Positions 8,290 through 15,710 of a stretch of 27,926 nt of DNA are shown piece by piece; the stretch's first letter is position 1, and the number at the start of each line of letters is the position of its first letter. The position numbers were made by a program, and so were the translations under genes. Origin of the DNA: JBNKZU01 sp050301795 (GTDB lineage Bacteria > Pseudomonadota > Gammaproteobacteria > Thiohalomonadales > Thiohalomonadaceae); contig JBNKZU010000042.1 of the NCBI GenBank assembly GCA_050301795.1, forward strand, positions 1-27,926, read 5' to 3'. The notes below the pieces were generated by a model. It saw only the letters and a list, made by a program, of their open reading frames with translations. It did not search any database and had not been told where the DNA came from.

Positions 8290-8914
8290 TTTTGAATACC
8301 CCTGCAATTTGAGCCATTAAACGACGTGCCGACTGTTTTTGTTGGTTCCAGTTAAAGTTTTTAGACCAATATCGCCACTCTGAGCCTAAACTACTATTGA
8401 TAATATTTCGTACATTAGGCTTGCTGTCATGCTTCTCATATAGTTGAGGTTGAGCTTTTATATGAATGGATGAGCCAACACTTTGAGGATAGTTAGGAGT
8501 TGCAGGAATACCTAGGTCAATGATTCTTCCTGCAAATTTTCCCAGTTCTATCAAATAATCTTTGATAACGACATATGGTTGATTATTTGGATCATTGACC
8601 AGAGTTACTTCATACCCAAGCTGTTCCAGCTCAAATATCAGTTGGTTCGGTCCATATGCAGAAACCGTTGTTGGTCCATCATGGAAAACAACGAACTTCA
8701 TACCATTTTGTAATTCGATGATCTGAGAATCATCTTCATACTTAATTAGCTCATTGCCTTTCTTCAGGACAAGGGTTGTTTCGCCTGGATCTTCCTCAGC
8801 AAACTGCGAAAGAATGACGCCTGCAGATAGTTCAGAATGTTCTGTTTTGAACTGCTGTTTATCAATAAAGAAAACCGTTTCTTTATCATTTGAATGAGTA
8901 ATAGATTTGCTCAT
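8282..8914 (-). CDS. Ubiquitin-like (multiubiquitin-type) domain fused to a cysteine-less E2-like domain
   Basis: A 210-residue protein with two parts. Residues about 12-84 resemble the Multiubiquitin beta-grasp domain: FFIDKQQFK, LVLKKGNELI and an acidic stretch before IIELQNGMKFVVF. Residues about 87-207 resemble the prokaryotic E2 family E: GIPATPNYP, SSIHIKAQP, KPN (165-167), and a C-terminal WRYWSKN (180-186) like the family's WxxWS motif. There is no cysteine anywhere in the protein. Aligning KPN with the HPN of classical E2s puts S175 where the catalytic cysteine would be. The ubiquitin-like domain has no free C-terminus and no Gly-Gly before the E2 part, so it must be cut, act as a scaffold, or not be conjugated. 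AGAGGA lies eight bases before the ATG. It is first in the operon and overlaps the JAB-E1 gene. Family assignment is from memory of motifs. Confidence 0.8.
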   Translation of the reverse strand: MSKSITHSNDKETVFFIDKQQFKTEHSELSAGVILSQFAEEDPGETTLVLKKGNELIKYEDDSQIIELQNGMKFVVFHDGPTTVSAYGPNQLIFELEQLGYEVTLVNDPNNQPYVVIKDYLIELGKFAGRIIDLGIPATPNYPQSVGSSIHIKAQPQLYEKHDSKPNVRNIINSSLGSEWRYWSKNFNWNQQKQSARRLMAQIAGVFKNA

Positions 8915-9021
8915 TTCTATATTCCTCTTAAAAAATCAAAAATAATTAGCTGTGAGCAAGAGAGGTAGAAAATGATTAAATTGCACTCTCAGACTCAAAT
9001 TGAAATTAGTGAGTTCTTGAC

Positions 9022-9122
9022 TTTTAGAGTGAGGAAAGAGAGACTACGGTTGCGATTCCGGGGAAGTACTCGTATTTCCTCGTCTAAAAGGCAAACTCAA
9101 ATATTTGGGTTTGTCTTTTTTT
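9022..9122 (+). ncRNA. Candidate structured small RNA ending in an intrinsic terminator
   Basis: Between the two divergent accessory operons, TTTTAGA-GT-GAGGAAA (9022-9037) pairs with TTTCCTC-G-TCTAAAA (9075-9089): two 7-bp helices separated by a small internal loop. Inside, GAG and TAC segments (9040-9047) can pair with GTACTC (9066-9071), and CGG (9047-9049) could alternatively pair with CCG (9058-9060). A terminator hairpin follows directly. A weak promoter could be TTGAAA (9000-9005) with TTTAGA, or TTGACT (9017-9022) further down; neither has a good -10. I found no homology to a named RNA family. A 70-codon frame running through this stretch (8972-9184) would cross the terminator and has no ribosome-binding site, so I prefer an RNA product. 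Expression is unproven. Confidence 0.4.
9090..9122 (+). terminator. Strong rho-independent terminator
   Basis: GGCAAACTCAA (9090-9100) pairs with TTGGGTTTGTC (9105-9115) around loop ATAT, with two G-T wobbles, and is followed by seven T residues (9116-9122). It faces the plus strand although no protein gene on that strand ends here, which implies a short transcript starting upstream of it. It would also insulate the XRE-ImmA/PIN operon from upstream transcription. Confidence 0.8.
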
Positions 9123-9233
9123 ATGTCTTCATATTTTTACTCCTTCAAATATTTATTCTTAAGTTAATTACAGTAAGTTGCTAGCTATAAGCAATAACTT
9201 ACTGATCCATAAATATTTCTGATCGCAAGTTTC

Positions 9234-9298
9234 TTGACCTACTAATCTTTCATAGTCTATAGTTTACATAAACTTGAAAAAAGATCAATATTGTAAAC
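9234..9298 (+). promoter_or_regulatory. Promoter and putative autoregulatory operator of the XRE-ImmA/PIN operon
   Basis: TTGACC (9234-9239) and TATAGT (9258-9263), 18 bases apart, form a good sigma70 promoter. A perfect palindrome GTTTACATAAAC (9262-9273) overlaps the -10 end and the likely start site, and an inverted half-site GTAAAC (9293-9298) lies just before the GGAG ribosome-binding site. Such placement is typical of an autorepressor operator for an XRE-type protein. Binding is inferred. Confidence 0.5.
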
Positions 9299-9311
9299 CG
9301 GAGATGCTTAA

Positions 9312-10400
9312 ATGATTGGGGATCGTATCAAGCAAGCACGTATGGCCTCGGGTCTGTCGCTACGGGCTTTGGCGGAGAAGGTTGGCGTTTCTGCCATGGC
9401 AATTTCAAAGTATGAACGAGATGAATCTGTACCATCATCAGGTGTTTTATTGTCATTAGCTAAAGCACTAGGTGTGCGGACTGAATATTTCTTTCGACGT
9501 GTGGTTATTGAATTAACTAAGGACGACGTTAAACACCGTGATCAGCACCTTCTACCTGAAAAGGAAGAGTTAAAGGTATTAGCTGACGTAAAAGAACAAT
9601 TGGAACGATGGTATGAATTAGATGCCTTTTTACCAATACCATGGTTTGTCCCTTTTACTCTACCATCTGAATTCAGTCATAAAAAAATTTCTGATTTCGA
9701 TGATATTGAAGACATTGCGATTGATATGAGAAAACACTGGGATCTTGGTTTAAATCCAGTTCCAGATCTAATCGATTCATTTGAATCAAAAGGTATCAAA
9801 GTACTGACTACAAAATATGACGGTCATAAAAATTTCAATGGACTTTCAGCTCAGGTAAATGGCTCTCCTGTAATAGTACTAGGCTCAGGAGAACAATGGG
9901 CGGGAGATCGCCAACGTTTTACTCTTGCGCATGAACTAGGTCATCTGGTTTTAGAAGATTTACTTGATGATACTTTAAAAAATGATGAAGAAAAGGCATG
10001 CCATCGTTTTGCAGGAGCATTTCTAGCACCCAAAGATGCCGTATATAAAGCCTTTGGTCAAAAACGTAAAAAAATTGAATTACAGGAATTGTATATTCTC
10101 AAACACGAGTATGGCCTAAGCATGCAAGCATGGTCTTATCGTTTAAAAGATTTAAAAATAATCACCCAATCGACGCATTCTGAATTATGGAAAAATCATA
10201 TGCGCCACTGGAAAAAAGCAGAAAAGGAACCCGGAGATCAATGCAGTAAAGAAAAAGACCGGCTATTCAACCAATTGGTATTTCGAGCCCTGGCTGAGGA
10301 TTTAATTGGAGAATCAAAAGCAGCGGAACTTTTAGGGAAGACAGTTTCAGCATTACATTTATGCCGGAAAATGGAGTGTCCGAGTGATGTTGCTGATTAG
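9312..10400 (+). CDS. XRE helix-turn-helix / ImmA-IrrE metallopeptidase-domain regulator
   Basis: A 362-residue protein. Residues 2-58 form an XRE/Cro-type helix-turn-helix (GDRIKQARMASGLSLRALA, then VSAMAISKYERDESVPS). Residues about 145-290 form an ImmA/IrrE (COG2856) domain with the zinc motif HELGH (207-211) and a downstream helix EEKACHRFAGAFLAP (227-241) that should give the third ligand. A helical tail to 362 is unassigned. In this family the HTH part usually represses its own operon, and ImmA-like parts cleave or sense regulators. GGAG lies eight bases before the ATG. The PIN gene begins inside its end (17-base overlap). The arrangement matches predicted COG2856-PIN toxin-antitoxin pairs, where this protein would be the antitoxin; a stand-alone phage- or stress-response switch is also possible. 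Confidence 0.88.
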   Translation: MIGDRIKQARMASGLSLRALAEKVGVSAMAISKYERDESVPSSGVLLSLAKALGVRTEYFFRRVVIELTKDDVKHRDQHLLPEKEELKVLADVKEQLERWYELDAFLPIPWFVPFTLPSEFSHKKISDFDDIEDIAIDMRKHWDLGLNPVPDLIDSFESKGIKVLTTKYDGHKNFNGLSAQVNGSPVIVLGSGEQWAGDRQRFTLAHELGHLVLEDLLDDTLKNDEEKACHRFAGAFLAPKDAVYKAFGQKRKKIELQELYILKHEYGLSMQAWSYRLKDLKIITQSTHSELWKNHMRHWKKAEKEPGDQCSKEKDRLFNQLVFRALAEDLIGESKAAELLGKTVSALHLCRKMECPSDVAD

Positions 10401-10896
10401 TGATACAAATATAATCATCGATCTTGATGTTGGTGGAGTTTTAGAGCAAATGTTTAGGCTCCAAGAAGATTTTGCAGTTCCAAATATCCTATATTTAGAA
10501 GAACTGTCTGAGCAACATTCAGAATTACCTGCTCTTGGGCTGAAAATACTAGATATTAAAGAAGAGTTCATGAGAAAAGCGTATGAACTTGGTGGTATCT
10601 ACAATAAGCCAGGCCGCAATGACATATTTGCATTGGTATTAGCACTACAAGAGAAGTGTACCCTGTTATCTGGAGATTCAGATTTAAGAGAGGCGGCAAC
10701 TTCAGAAAACGTTGAAGTGCGAGGAACTCTTTGGGTTATGGAAAGGTTATTTGAGGAAAAGCTGCTAGATCTTGCTTCGATGGAAGCGGCATATGTAAGG
10801 ATGAAAAAGGAGTCACGACGGTTACCATGGAATCAAATTGATGCACAGTTAGAAAAATATGAAAAACAGAAGTCGTGCTTGATTGAAATAGTATAA
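10384..10896 (+). CDS. PIN-domain protein, probable toxin nuclease
   Basis: A 170-residue PIN-fold protein. Acidic residues expected of a metal-dependent ribonuclease are present: D7 in SDTN, E39/E40, D80 in GRND and D98/D100 in LSGDSDL. The C-terminal 60 residues are charged and helical. It starts within the last codons of the XRE-ImmA gene (GTG at 10384 or ATG at 10387, adjacent codons), so translation is probably coupled, which would keep the two proteins in proportion. PIN toxins act in the cytoplasm by cutting RNA, often tRNA or mRNA; the substrate here is unknown. Toxicity is inferred from domain and pairing. Confidence 0.82.
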   Translation: MMLLISDTNIIIDLDVGGVLEQMFRLQEDFAVPNILYLEELSEQHSELPALGLKILDIKEEFMRKAYELGGIYNKPGRNDIFALVLALQEKCTLLSGDSDLREAATSENVEVRGTLWVMERLFEEKLLDLASMEAAYVRMKKESRRLPWNQIDAQLEKYEKQKSCLIEIV

Positions 10897-11434
10897 ATAT
10901 TTATTGCAAACTTATGATTCTAAAAGACAATTCCGGCAATAGTATTAGCAATTCCTTATAATTTGCTGTCATAATTAGAAAAGCTCAGCTAAGTTTCCCA
11001 GTTTTAAATACAGGTTGCTGGCAAAGATATGTTTTGTCGATAGGTATTTATTCCCCAGACGACACCCTTAATTGTTTATTCGAAATTCGAACCAAATGTG
11101 GTTGATAGACCTCATCCATGTGGTCTCACCGTTGGTCGCTCTTCGAGCGTCACATTTTGATCCGTTCAAAATGTTCTCCTGCTCTTCTCATCCCTTCGAA
11201 ATCAGCCTAGTGGCTGCCCATTTTTAGCCTCAACTTTTTCGGTGTTTATCCAACTTTTTGGTCTATCTCAACCGTTTTTGTCGTGTTTCGTTAACTGAAA
11301 ATTAAATTCAAAGAGTTTGTGCGCATTGAGTGATGTTATTAGAAGATTTCCGTTTATTGTCCAAATAAGATAGCGCTATTAGTTGTTTTTACGGGTGGAT
11401 CATAGATCCCGTTTTCCAGATTAGGAGCAATAGA
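10897..11434. other. Gene-free stretch of about 540 bases with two adjacent hairpins
   Basis: I see no convincing coding frame on either strand. Two neighbouring inverted repeats stand out: CGCTC-TTC-GAGCG (11137-11149), and a perfect 9-bp ACATTTTGA / TCAAAATGT around TCCGT (11152-11174). Neither is followed by a clear T-run. The stretch becomes less AT-rich than the preceding accessory genes and may mark the right edge of the inserted region. No tRNA remnant, integrase or IS end was recognised. Confidence 0.4.
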
Positions 11435-12112
11435 ATGGTTTTAACACGTACATTATTGTATGCATTATTGTTGTCGTTAGTTGTTGGCTGTGTTTCGACT
11501 ACAGAATCTGAAGATGATGAACACGATGATGATTATGATTCGGTCTCCGGTGCTACATCGACGACGACTAACACCAGCACCACTACAACGAATACTGGTA
11601 CGACAAATACTGGTACGACAAATACAGGCACGACGAATACTAGCTTCTCGTTAACCACAACCAGTACAACCAGCACCACAACAGGTTGGGCTTTAAATGT
11701 TGCGAACACCTGTAACGGTAGCTCATTAAGCCCACAGTTAAGCTGGGCGAATCCACCGGCAGGAACCAATGCCTACATCATTATTGTGGATGAGCCAGCA
11801 ACCTCTACGGTGCATTGGAGTATCTATAAGTTAATAAGCACGACAACCTCACTTGCAGAGGGAGCCTCTAATAGCGCGATGCCAACACCGACGCTCACTG
11901 TTGAGGGTTTGAATGATTTTGGTGTGCAAAGTTATAGCGCTCCGTGTCCGACTGATGGGCTTGCACACACCTATAAAGTGACAATCTTCGCCTTTAATAA
12001 CCATCCGACCACGATCAATGAAACAATTGATGTTTATACCAGCGCGGAGTTGCAGGCGGCCTTTAGTGCTACGATCTTAGGCCAAGCTGAGATGACCTTT
12101 ACCTATCAGTAA
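11435..12112 (+). CDS. PEBP-fold (YbhB/YbcL-like) lipoprotein with Thr/Asn-rich linker
   Basis: A 225-residue secreted lipoprotein. The N-terminus has a signal peptide ending in the lipobox LVVGC (C19). An acidic stretch follows, then a low-complexity region (about 40-88) rich in Thr, Asn, Ser and Gly that includes tandem TNTGT units. The rest (about 92-223) is a phosphatidylethanolamine-binding-protein/YbhB-like fold: SSLSPQLSW, the VDEP and HWSIYK elements, GLNDFG and the YSAPCPTDG loop. Bacterial PEBP proteins are mostly uncharacterised; ligand binding in the envelope is a guess. The lipid anchor plus flexible tether suggests display at the outer membrane. An intrinsic terminator follows, so it is probably monocistronic. 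The tandem TNTG codons could vary in number between strains. Confidence 0.82.
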   Translation: MVLTRTLLYALLLSLVVGCVSTTESEDDEHDDDYDSVSGATSTTTNTSTTTTNTGTTNTGTTNTGTTNTSFSLTTTSTTSTTTGWALNVANTCNGSSLSPQLSWANPPAGTNAYIIIVDEPATSTVHWSIYKLISTTTSLAEGASNSAMPTPTLTVEGLNDFGVQSYSAPCPTDGLAHTYKVTIFAFNNHPTTINETIDVYTSAELQAAFSATILGQAEMTFTYQ

Positions 12113-12133
12113 TTAAGTAAAAGCACGTAAGAC

Positions 12134-12156
12134 AAGCCACCTTCGGGTGGCTTTTT
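12134..12156 (+). terminator. Rho-independent terminator after the PEBP lipoprotein
   Basis: AAGCCACC (12134-12141), loop TTCG and GGTGGCTT (12146-12153) form a perfect 8-bp stem with a stable UUCG tetraloop, running into a T-run to 12156. It lies about 20 bases after the stop codon. Confidence 0.9.
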
Positions 12157-12366
12157 GTTATCTGATGATCATGATTTGCTTATATCGTGATAAGCGCAAT
12201 TCATTACTCTAATCTGTACGGTTTCGTTACTATAATCCGTTATTTTTTAGAAGGTTATTATTGATACCTTCTTTTTCAAGTTGACCCTGAACAACTGATT
12301 ACAAGAACAGATGTCGTGAATTGCTTTACCCCAATTCGATGACAAGTTGCGGCAAAGAGGCAGGAC

Positions 12367-14364
12367 ATGAACCAACCAGAAAACGAAACAGCAGATACTC
12401 AGCAACAAAAATCAGCAAAACCATTTCCAACAAAGACCGTCGTTGCCGCAGGACTCTTTGGACTGGGTGCGCTCTATATGTCCACAGTTGTTCCAACCGT
12501 TGAGATTGCCTGGGTAGCAGCAATCCTTATTTTGACGATCTATCTGTTTGCGTTTGAGGTTGTCGGCGTAGATGTTGCCGCGGCGTCTGTGATGGTGTTG
12601 CTTGGATTAACATCACTGTTAGCGCCGATCATGGGGTTAGAGCAGGGGTTGGTCGATAACAAACACCTTTTTGATGGCTTCTCATCCAATGCAGTGATCT
12701 CGATCATCGCTGTAATGATTATCGGAGCCGGACTCGATAAAACCGGAATCATGTCTCGTGTTGCTGCATTCATTCTCAAGATCGGCGGAACAACAGAGAA
12801 AAGGATCATTCCTATCATCTCAGCGACGGTCGGTTTTATCTCATCATTTATGCAAAACGTCGGTGCTGCGGCACTCTTTTTGCCCGTGGTTTCACGGATC
12901 TCGGCGCGTTCAGGCCTGCCGATGTCGCGTCTTTTAATGCCAATGGGTTTTACAGCAATCCTTGGTGGCACCATGACCATGGTTGGCTCAAGTCCACTGA
13001 TATTACTGAATGACCTTATCCTGACCTCAAACAAAGCGCTTCCGGCAGATCAGCAGATGGATACATGGGGGCTATTTTCGGTGACGCCGGTTGGCGTGGC
13101 ACTGATTATCACAGGGATCGCCTACTTTGTGATTGCGGGTCGTTTTGTTTTACCAAAAACAAAGAGCGAGAGCGCAACCGTGGGTGAAAACCCGATGAAA
13201 TACTTCCATGATGTTTATGGTGTTGACCTGGCGCTCCATGAGGTGGTGATTAGCGATGGCAGTTCGCTTGCGGGAAAACAGATTGACGATATCGAGACCT
13301 ACCATCGTGTTCGGGTGATTGCGACCAAGCGCCCAGGTGAAGAGAACCGGGTGGGCCCTGGAGCGTTAGCTCGTGATGTTGATCTTGAATCTGGGATGGT
13401 TCTGGGTCTGGTGGCTGATCCAGAAGATTTGGATCGCTTTGTTGAGACCTTTGGCCTTAGAAAACGTGAAATCATGCGTACCTTCATCGACGATCTCTCT
13501 CCACGCAAGGCGGGTATCGCTGAGGTGGTTATACCACCGAGATCGACGCTGATAGGAAAATCTGCACGTGATGTGTGGATGCGTAAAAAGTATGGTCTGG
13601 CAATGATCGGTCTGCATCGCAATGGTGAAACCATGCGTGAGGGTGATGACATCCGTAATATGCCATTCCAGGCGGGTGATACTCTTGTGGTACATACCGC
13701 ATGGTCAGCTCTGGAAAGAATCGAAGGCAGTCGCGATTTTGTTGTGGTCACAACGGAGTATCCTCATGAAGAGAAGATGCGGCCAGAGAAGATCCTGCCA
13801 GCGCTAACCTTCTTTGGTATTGCACTGTTTATGGTGCTGTTCACCGATATCCGTCTCTCAGTGGCGCTACTGACGGGTGCGATGGGAATGATTCTGTCTG
13901 GAGTGCTTTCGATTGATGAGGCCTACGAGGCGGTAAGTTGGAAAACAGTCTTTTTATTAGCATCACTGATTCCGCTAGGACTGGCGGTAGAAACCACCGG
14001 TACCGCAAAATGGATCGCAGAGCAGGTATTATCCGTGGTTGGAACAGCCCCCATCTGGGTGATTCAAGCGGCTGTTGCGATGCTTGCAACCTTCTTCACA
14101 CTGGTGATGTCGAATGTCGGAGCAACGGTGTTACTCGTCCCACTGGCGGTAAATATTGCGATTGGTGCAGGCGCTAATCCGGCGGTTTTTGCACTAACTG
14201 TAGCGATAGCAACCTCAAACTCGTTCTTGATTCCGACACACCAAGTTAACGCATTGATCATGGGGCCTGCGGGATATCGTGTGACCGATTTTATGAGAGC
14301 TGGGGGGATTATGACCATCCTGTTCTTAATCGTAATGATGGTGATGATGAACCTCGTTTTCTAA
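12367..14364 (+). CDS. SLC13/DASS-type transporter with two TrkA_C-like domains
   Basis: A 665-residue inner-membrane protein. An N-terminal group of hydrophobic segments (about 25-265) and a C-terminal group (about 470-665) flank a soluble middle. The two halves carry matching signatures, QNVGAAALFLPV and SNVGATVLLVPL, as expected of the inverted repeat of the divalent anion:sodium symporter family. The middle holds two TrkA_C/RCK_C-like domains (about 272-355 and 375-455; both with the V-I-x-x-x-S-x-L-x-G-K pattern), which in relatives are thought to bind ligand and regulate transport. Substrate cannot be read; sulfate, dicarboxylates or other anions are known for the family. An AGGCAGGA ribosome-binding site precedes the ATG. 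It is flanked by terminators and so probably transcribed alone. Confidence 0.88.
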   Translation: MNQPENETADTQQQKSAKPFPTKTVVAAGLFGLGALYMSTVVPTVEIAWVAAILILTIYLFAFEVVGVDVAAASVMVLLGLTSLLAPIMGLEQGLVDNKHLFDGFSSNAVISIIAVMIIGAGLDKTGIMSRVAAFILKIGGTTEKRIIPIISATVGFISSFMQNVGAAALFLPVVSRISARSGLPMSRLLMPMGFTAILGGTMTMVGSSPLILLNDLILTSNKALPADQQMDTWGLFSVTPVGVALIITGIAYFVIAGRFVLPKTKSESATVGENPMKYFHDVYGVDLALHEVVISDGSSLAGKQIDDIETYHRVRVIATKRPGEENRVGPGALARDVDLESGMVLGLVADPEDLDRFVETFGLRKREIMRTFIDDLSPRKAGIAEVVIPPRSTLIGKSARDVWMRKKYGLAMIGLHRNGETMREGDDIRNMPFQAGDTLVVHTAWSALERIEGSRDFVVVTTEYPHEEKMRPEKILPALTFFGIALFMVLFTDIRLSVALLTGAMGMILSGVLSIDEAYEAVSWKTVFLLASLIPLGLAVETTGTAKWIAEQVLSVVGTAPIWVIQAAVAMLATFFTLVMSNVGATVLLVPLAVNIAIGAGANPAVFALTVAIATSNSFLIPTHQVNALIMGPAGYRVTDFMRAGGIMTILFLIVMMVMMNLVF

Positions 14365-14389
14365 CCGAAAATCCGCTAAGGTATTCAAA

Positions 14390-14421
14390 ACATCCCGGCG
14401 ATTGCCGGGATGTCTGTTTTT
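14390..14421 (+). terminator. Rho-independent terminator after the transporter
   Basis: ACATCCCGGC (14390-14399), loop GATT and GCCGGGATGT (14404-14413) form a perfect 10-bp GC-rich stem, followed by CTG and five T residues. It sits 25 bases past the stop codon and just before the next gene. Confidence 0.9.
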
Positions 14422-14447
14422 GGGAATTGATAACACAACAAATCGAT

Positions 14448-14906
14448 ATGAATAAAGAAGCAATTCAAAAGATACGCATCGATATACTCACCAATGAGCA
14501 GAGCGCTTTGTCGATGCTGCTTTCAAAAGAGGGTCAAATCAGCCGTCAGGGAAGCGGTAAGATCCCTGTTGATATGTTTACGGTAACAAGTGCTGATGAT
14601 GGCACTATCTTCAACAAGATCCTCGAAAAGATAGATGACCGCGCCTTTGAACATGCGGGCGTCTATGATCATCCTGATAAACAAGGTGAAACAGTGACCA
14701 TGAGCGTTGCCTTTCTAGGGGATGATTCTGATGTCACTTTTTTTGAATTTCGATACGGCACCGAGACAAAAGATGTCGGCCAGCTATTACCCTTCTTTGA
14801 TCAATTTGTATCTTATGCGGTGATTATTACTGATGAGTGGTATCGAAAGGAGAAGAGTGCGGCTCAATCCGGAGATGCTGCTACAAAGGATGATCCACCA
14901 GCCTGA
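14448..14906 (+). CDS. Unrecognised small acidic protein
   Basis: A 152-residue protein from the ATG at 14448; a TTG at 14427 would add seven residues. Neither has a clear ribosome-binding site. I do not recognise a family. The sequence is soluble, acidic and without signal peptide or membrane segment; hydrophobic stretches alternate as in an alpha/beta fold (TVTMSVAFLGDDSDVTFFEF), and the tail (KSAAQSGDAATKDDPPA) looks disordered. Codon use resembles its neighbours. Its last 26 bases overlap the convergent murI end. The frame is long and uninterrupted, so I take it as real but hypothetical. Confidence 0.65.
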   Translation: MNKEAIQKIRIDILTNEQSALSMLLSKEGQISRQGSGKIPVDMFTVTSADDGTIFNKILEKIDDRAFEHAGVYDHPDKQGETVTMSVAFLGDDSDVTFFEFRYGTETKDVGQLLPFFDQFVSYAVIITDEWYRKEKSAAQSGDAATKDDPPA

Positions 14907-15678
14907 CCTTTACAGGCTCACCCCAGGCATTGCTAATCTTCTGATGTGCTTGTTCAATATAACCGGTCGTCCAGAATCGGTATTGCCCTGTTACATCATC
15001 ATGTTTAAGTAATGATTCAATCGTTAAACGGCGCTTTAGCTCTTTTGCCACAGGATTGACGACATCCAGAATAGTGGCCTTATCGCCATAAATTTTTTCC
15101 ATTTGTGGCTTTAAAAAGGAGTAGTGGGTACACCCAAGCACGATCTGATCGGCCATTTTAATAATCAGGGGATCGATATAGTGCTGAATGGTTTTTATAG
15201 CGAGTTCGCTATCAAAATCACCCTCCTCAACTAACTCAACCAATCTCGGGCAGGCCTGTGTGTGCACCTCAACCTGATGGGCATACTGAGTAACCAGTGA
15301 ATTAAATGAGCTGCTTTTAAGCGTCTGTTCGGTTGCTAATACGCCTATCACACCCGATTGGCTGGAGATCGATGCCGGTTTCACCGCAGGTTCGACACCA
15401 ATAAAGGGAATATCAAAATGCGCTCTTAAATAGCCAATAATATTGACCGTTACCGTATTACAGGCGACAACGATCGCTTTGGCACCGTTATTTATCAGAA
15501 ATTGAACAATGTGTGCAGCACGCCGCTCCAAGAGATCAACAGGCTTGGTGCCGTAGGGTGCAAAAGCCAGATCCGCCACGTAGATCAGATCCTCAGCGGG
15601 TAACTGTTCAATAATGCCTTTTGCGATGGAGAGGCCGCCGATGCCGGAATCAAAGATGCCGATAGGGTTGTTGTTCAT
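14881..15678 (-). CDS. murI: Glutamate racemase
   Basis: A 265-residue cytoplasmic enzyme that interconverts L- and D-glutamate to supply D-Glu for peptidoglycan. The N-terminal IGIFDSGIGGLSI is the family signature. The two catalytic cysteines are in VACNT (C73) and LGCTHY (C183, next to H185), and D10-S11 lie in the active site. Length is normal for the family. Its 3' end overlaps the convergent hypothetical gene by 26 bases. It lies downstream of the meta-cleavage operon on the same strand, separated by 160 bases, and is probably independently expressed. Confidence 0.95.
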   Translation of the reverse strand: MNNNPIGIFDSGIGGLSIAKGIIEQLPAEDLIYVADLAFAPYGTKPVDLLERRAAHIVQFLINNGAKAIVVACNTVTVNIIGYLRAHFDIPFIGVEPAVKPASISSQSGVIGVLATEQTLKSSSFNSLVTQYAHQVEVHTQACPRLVELVEEGDFDSELAIKTIQHYIDPLIIKMADQIVLGCTHYSFLKPQMEKIYGDKATILDVVNPVAKELKRRLTIESLLKHDDVTGQYRFWTTGYIEQAHQKISNAWGEPVKVRLVDHPL

Positions 15679-15710
15679 GGATGGTTATTGTTGTTATGAA
15701 AGTGAATCTA

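Noticed and set aside
9048..9058. GGTTGCGATTCC resembling a tRNA T arm, considered as an att remnant of tRNA-Phe
   Set aside because: Similarity to GGTTCGATTCC is short, and the flanking acceptor sequence CTCGAGCCACCA is absent, so it is not evidence for an attachment site.
8972..9184. 70-codon plus-strand frame between the accessory operons
   Set aside because: It crosses a strong intrinsic terminator at 9090-9122 and has no convincing ribosome-binding site; the stretch is better explained as a structured RNA.
12326..12523. Short overlapping frames around the transporter start on both strands
   Set aside because: They overlap the well-supported SLC13 gene and lack ribosome-binding sites.
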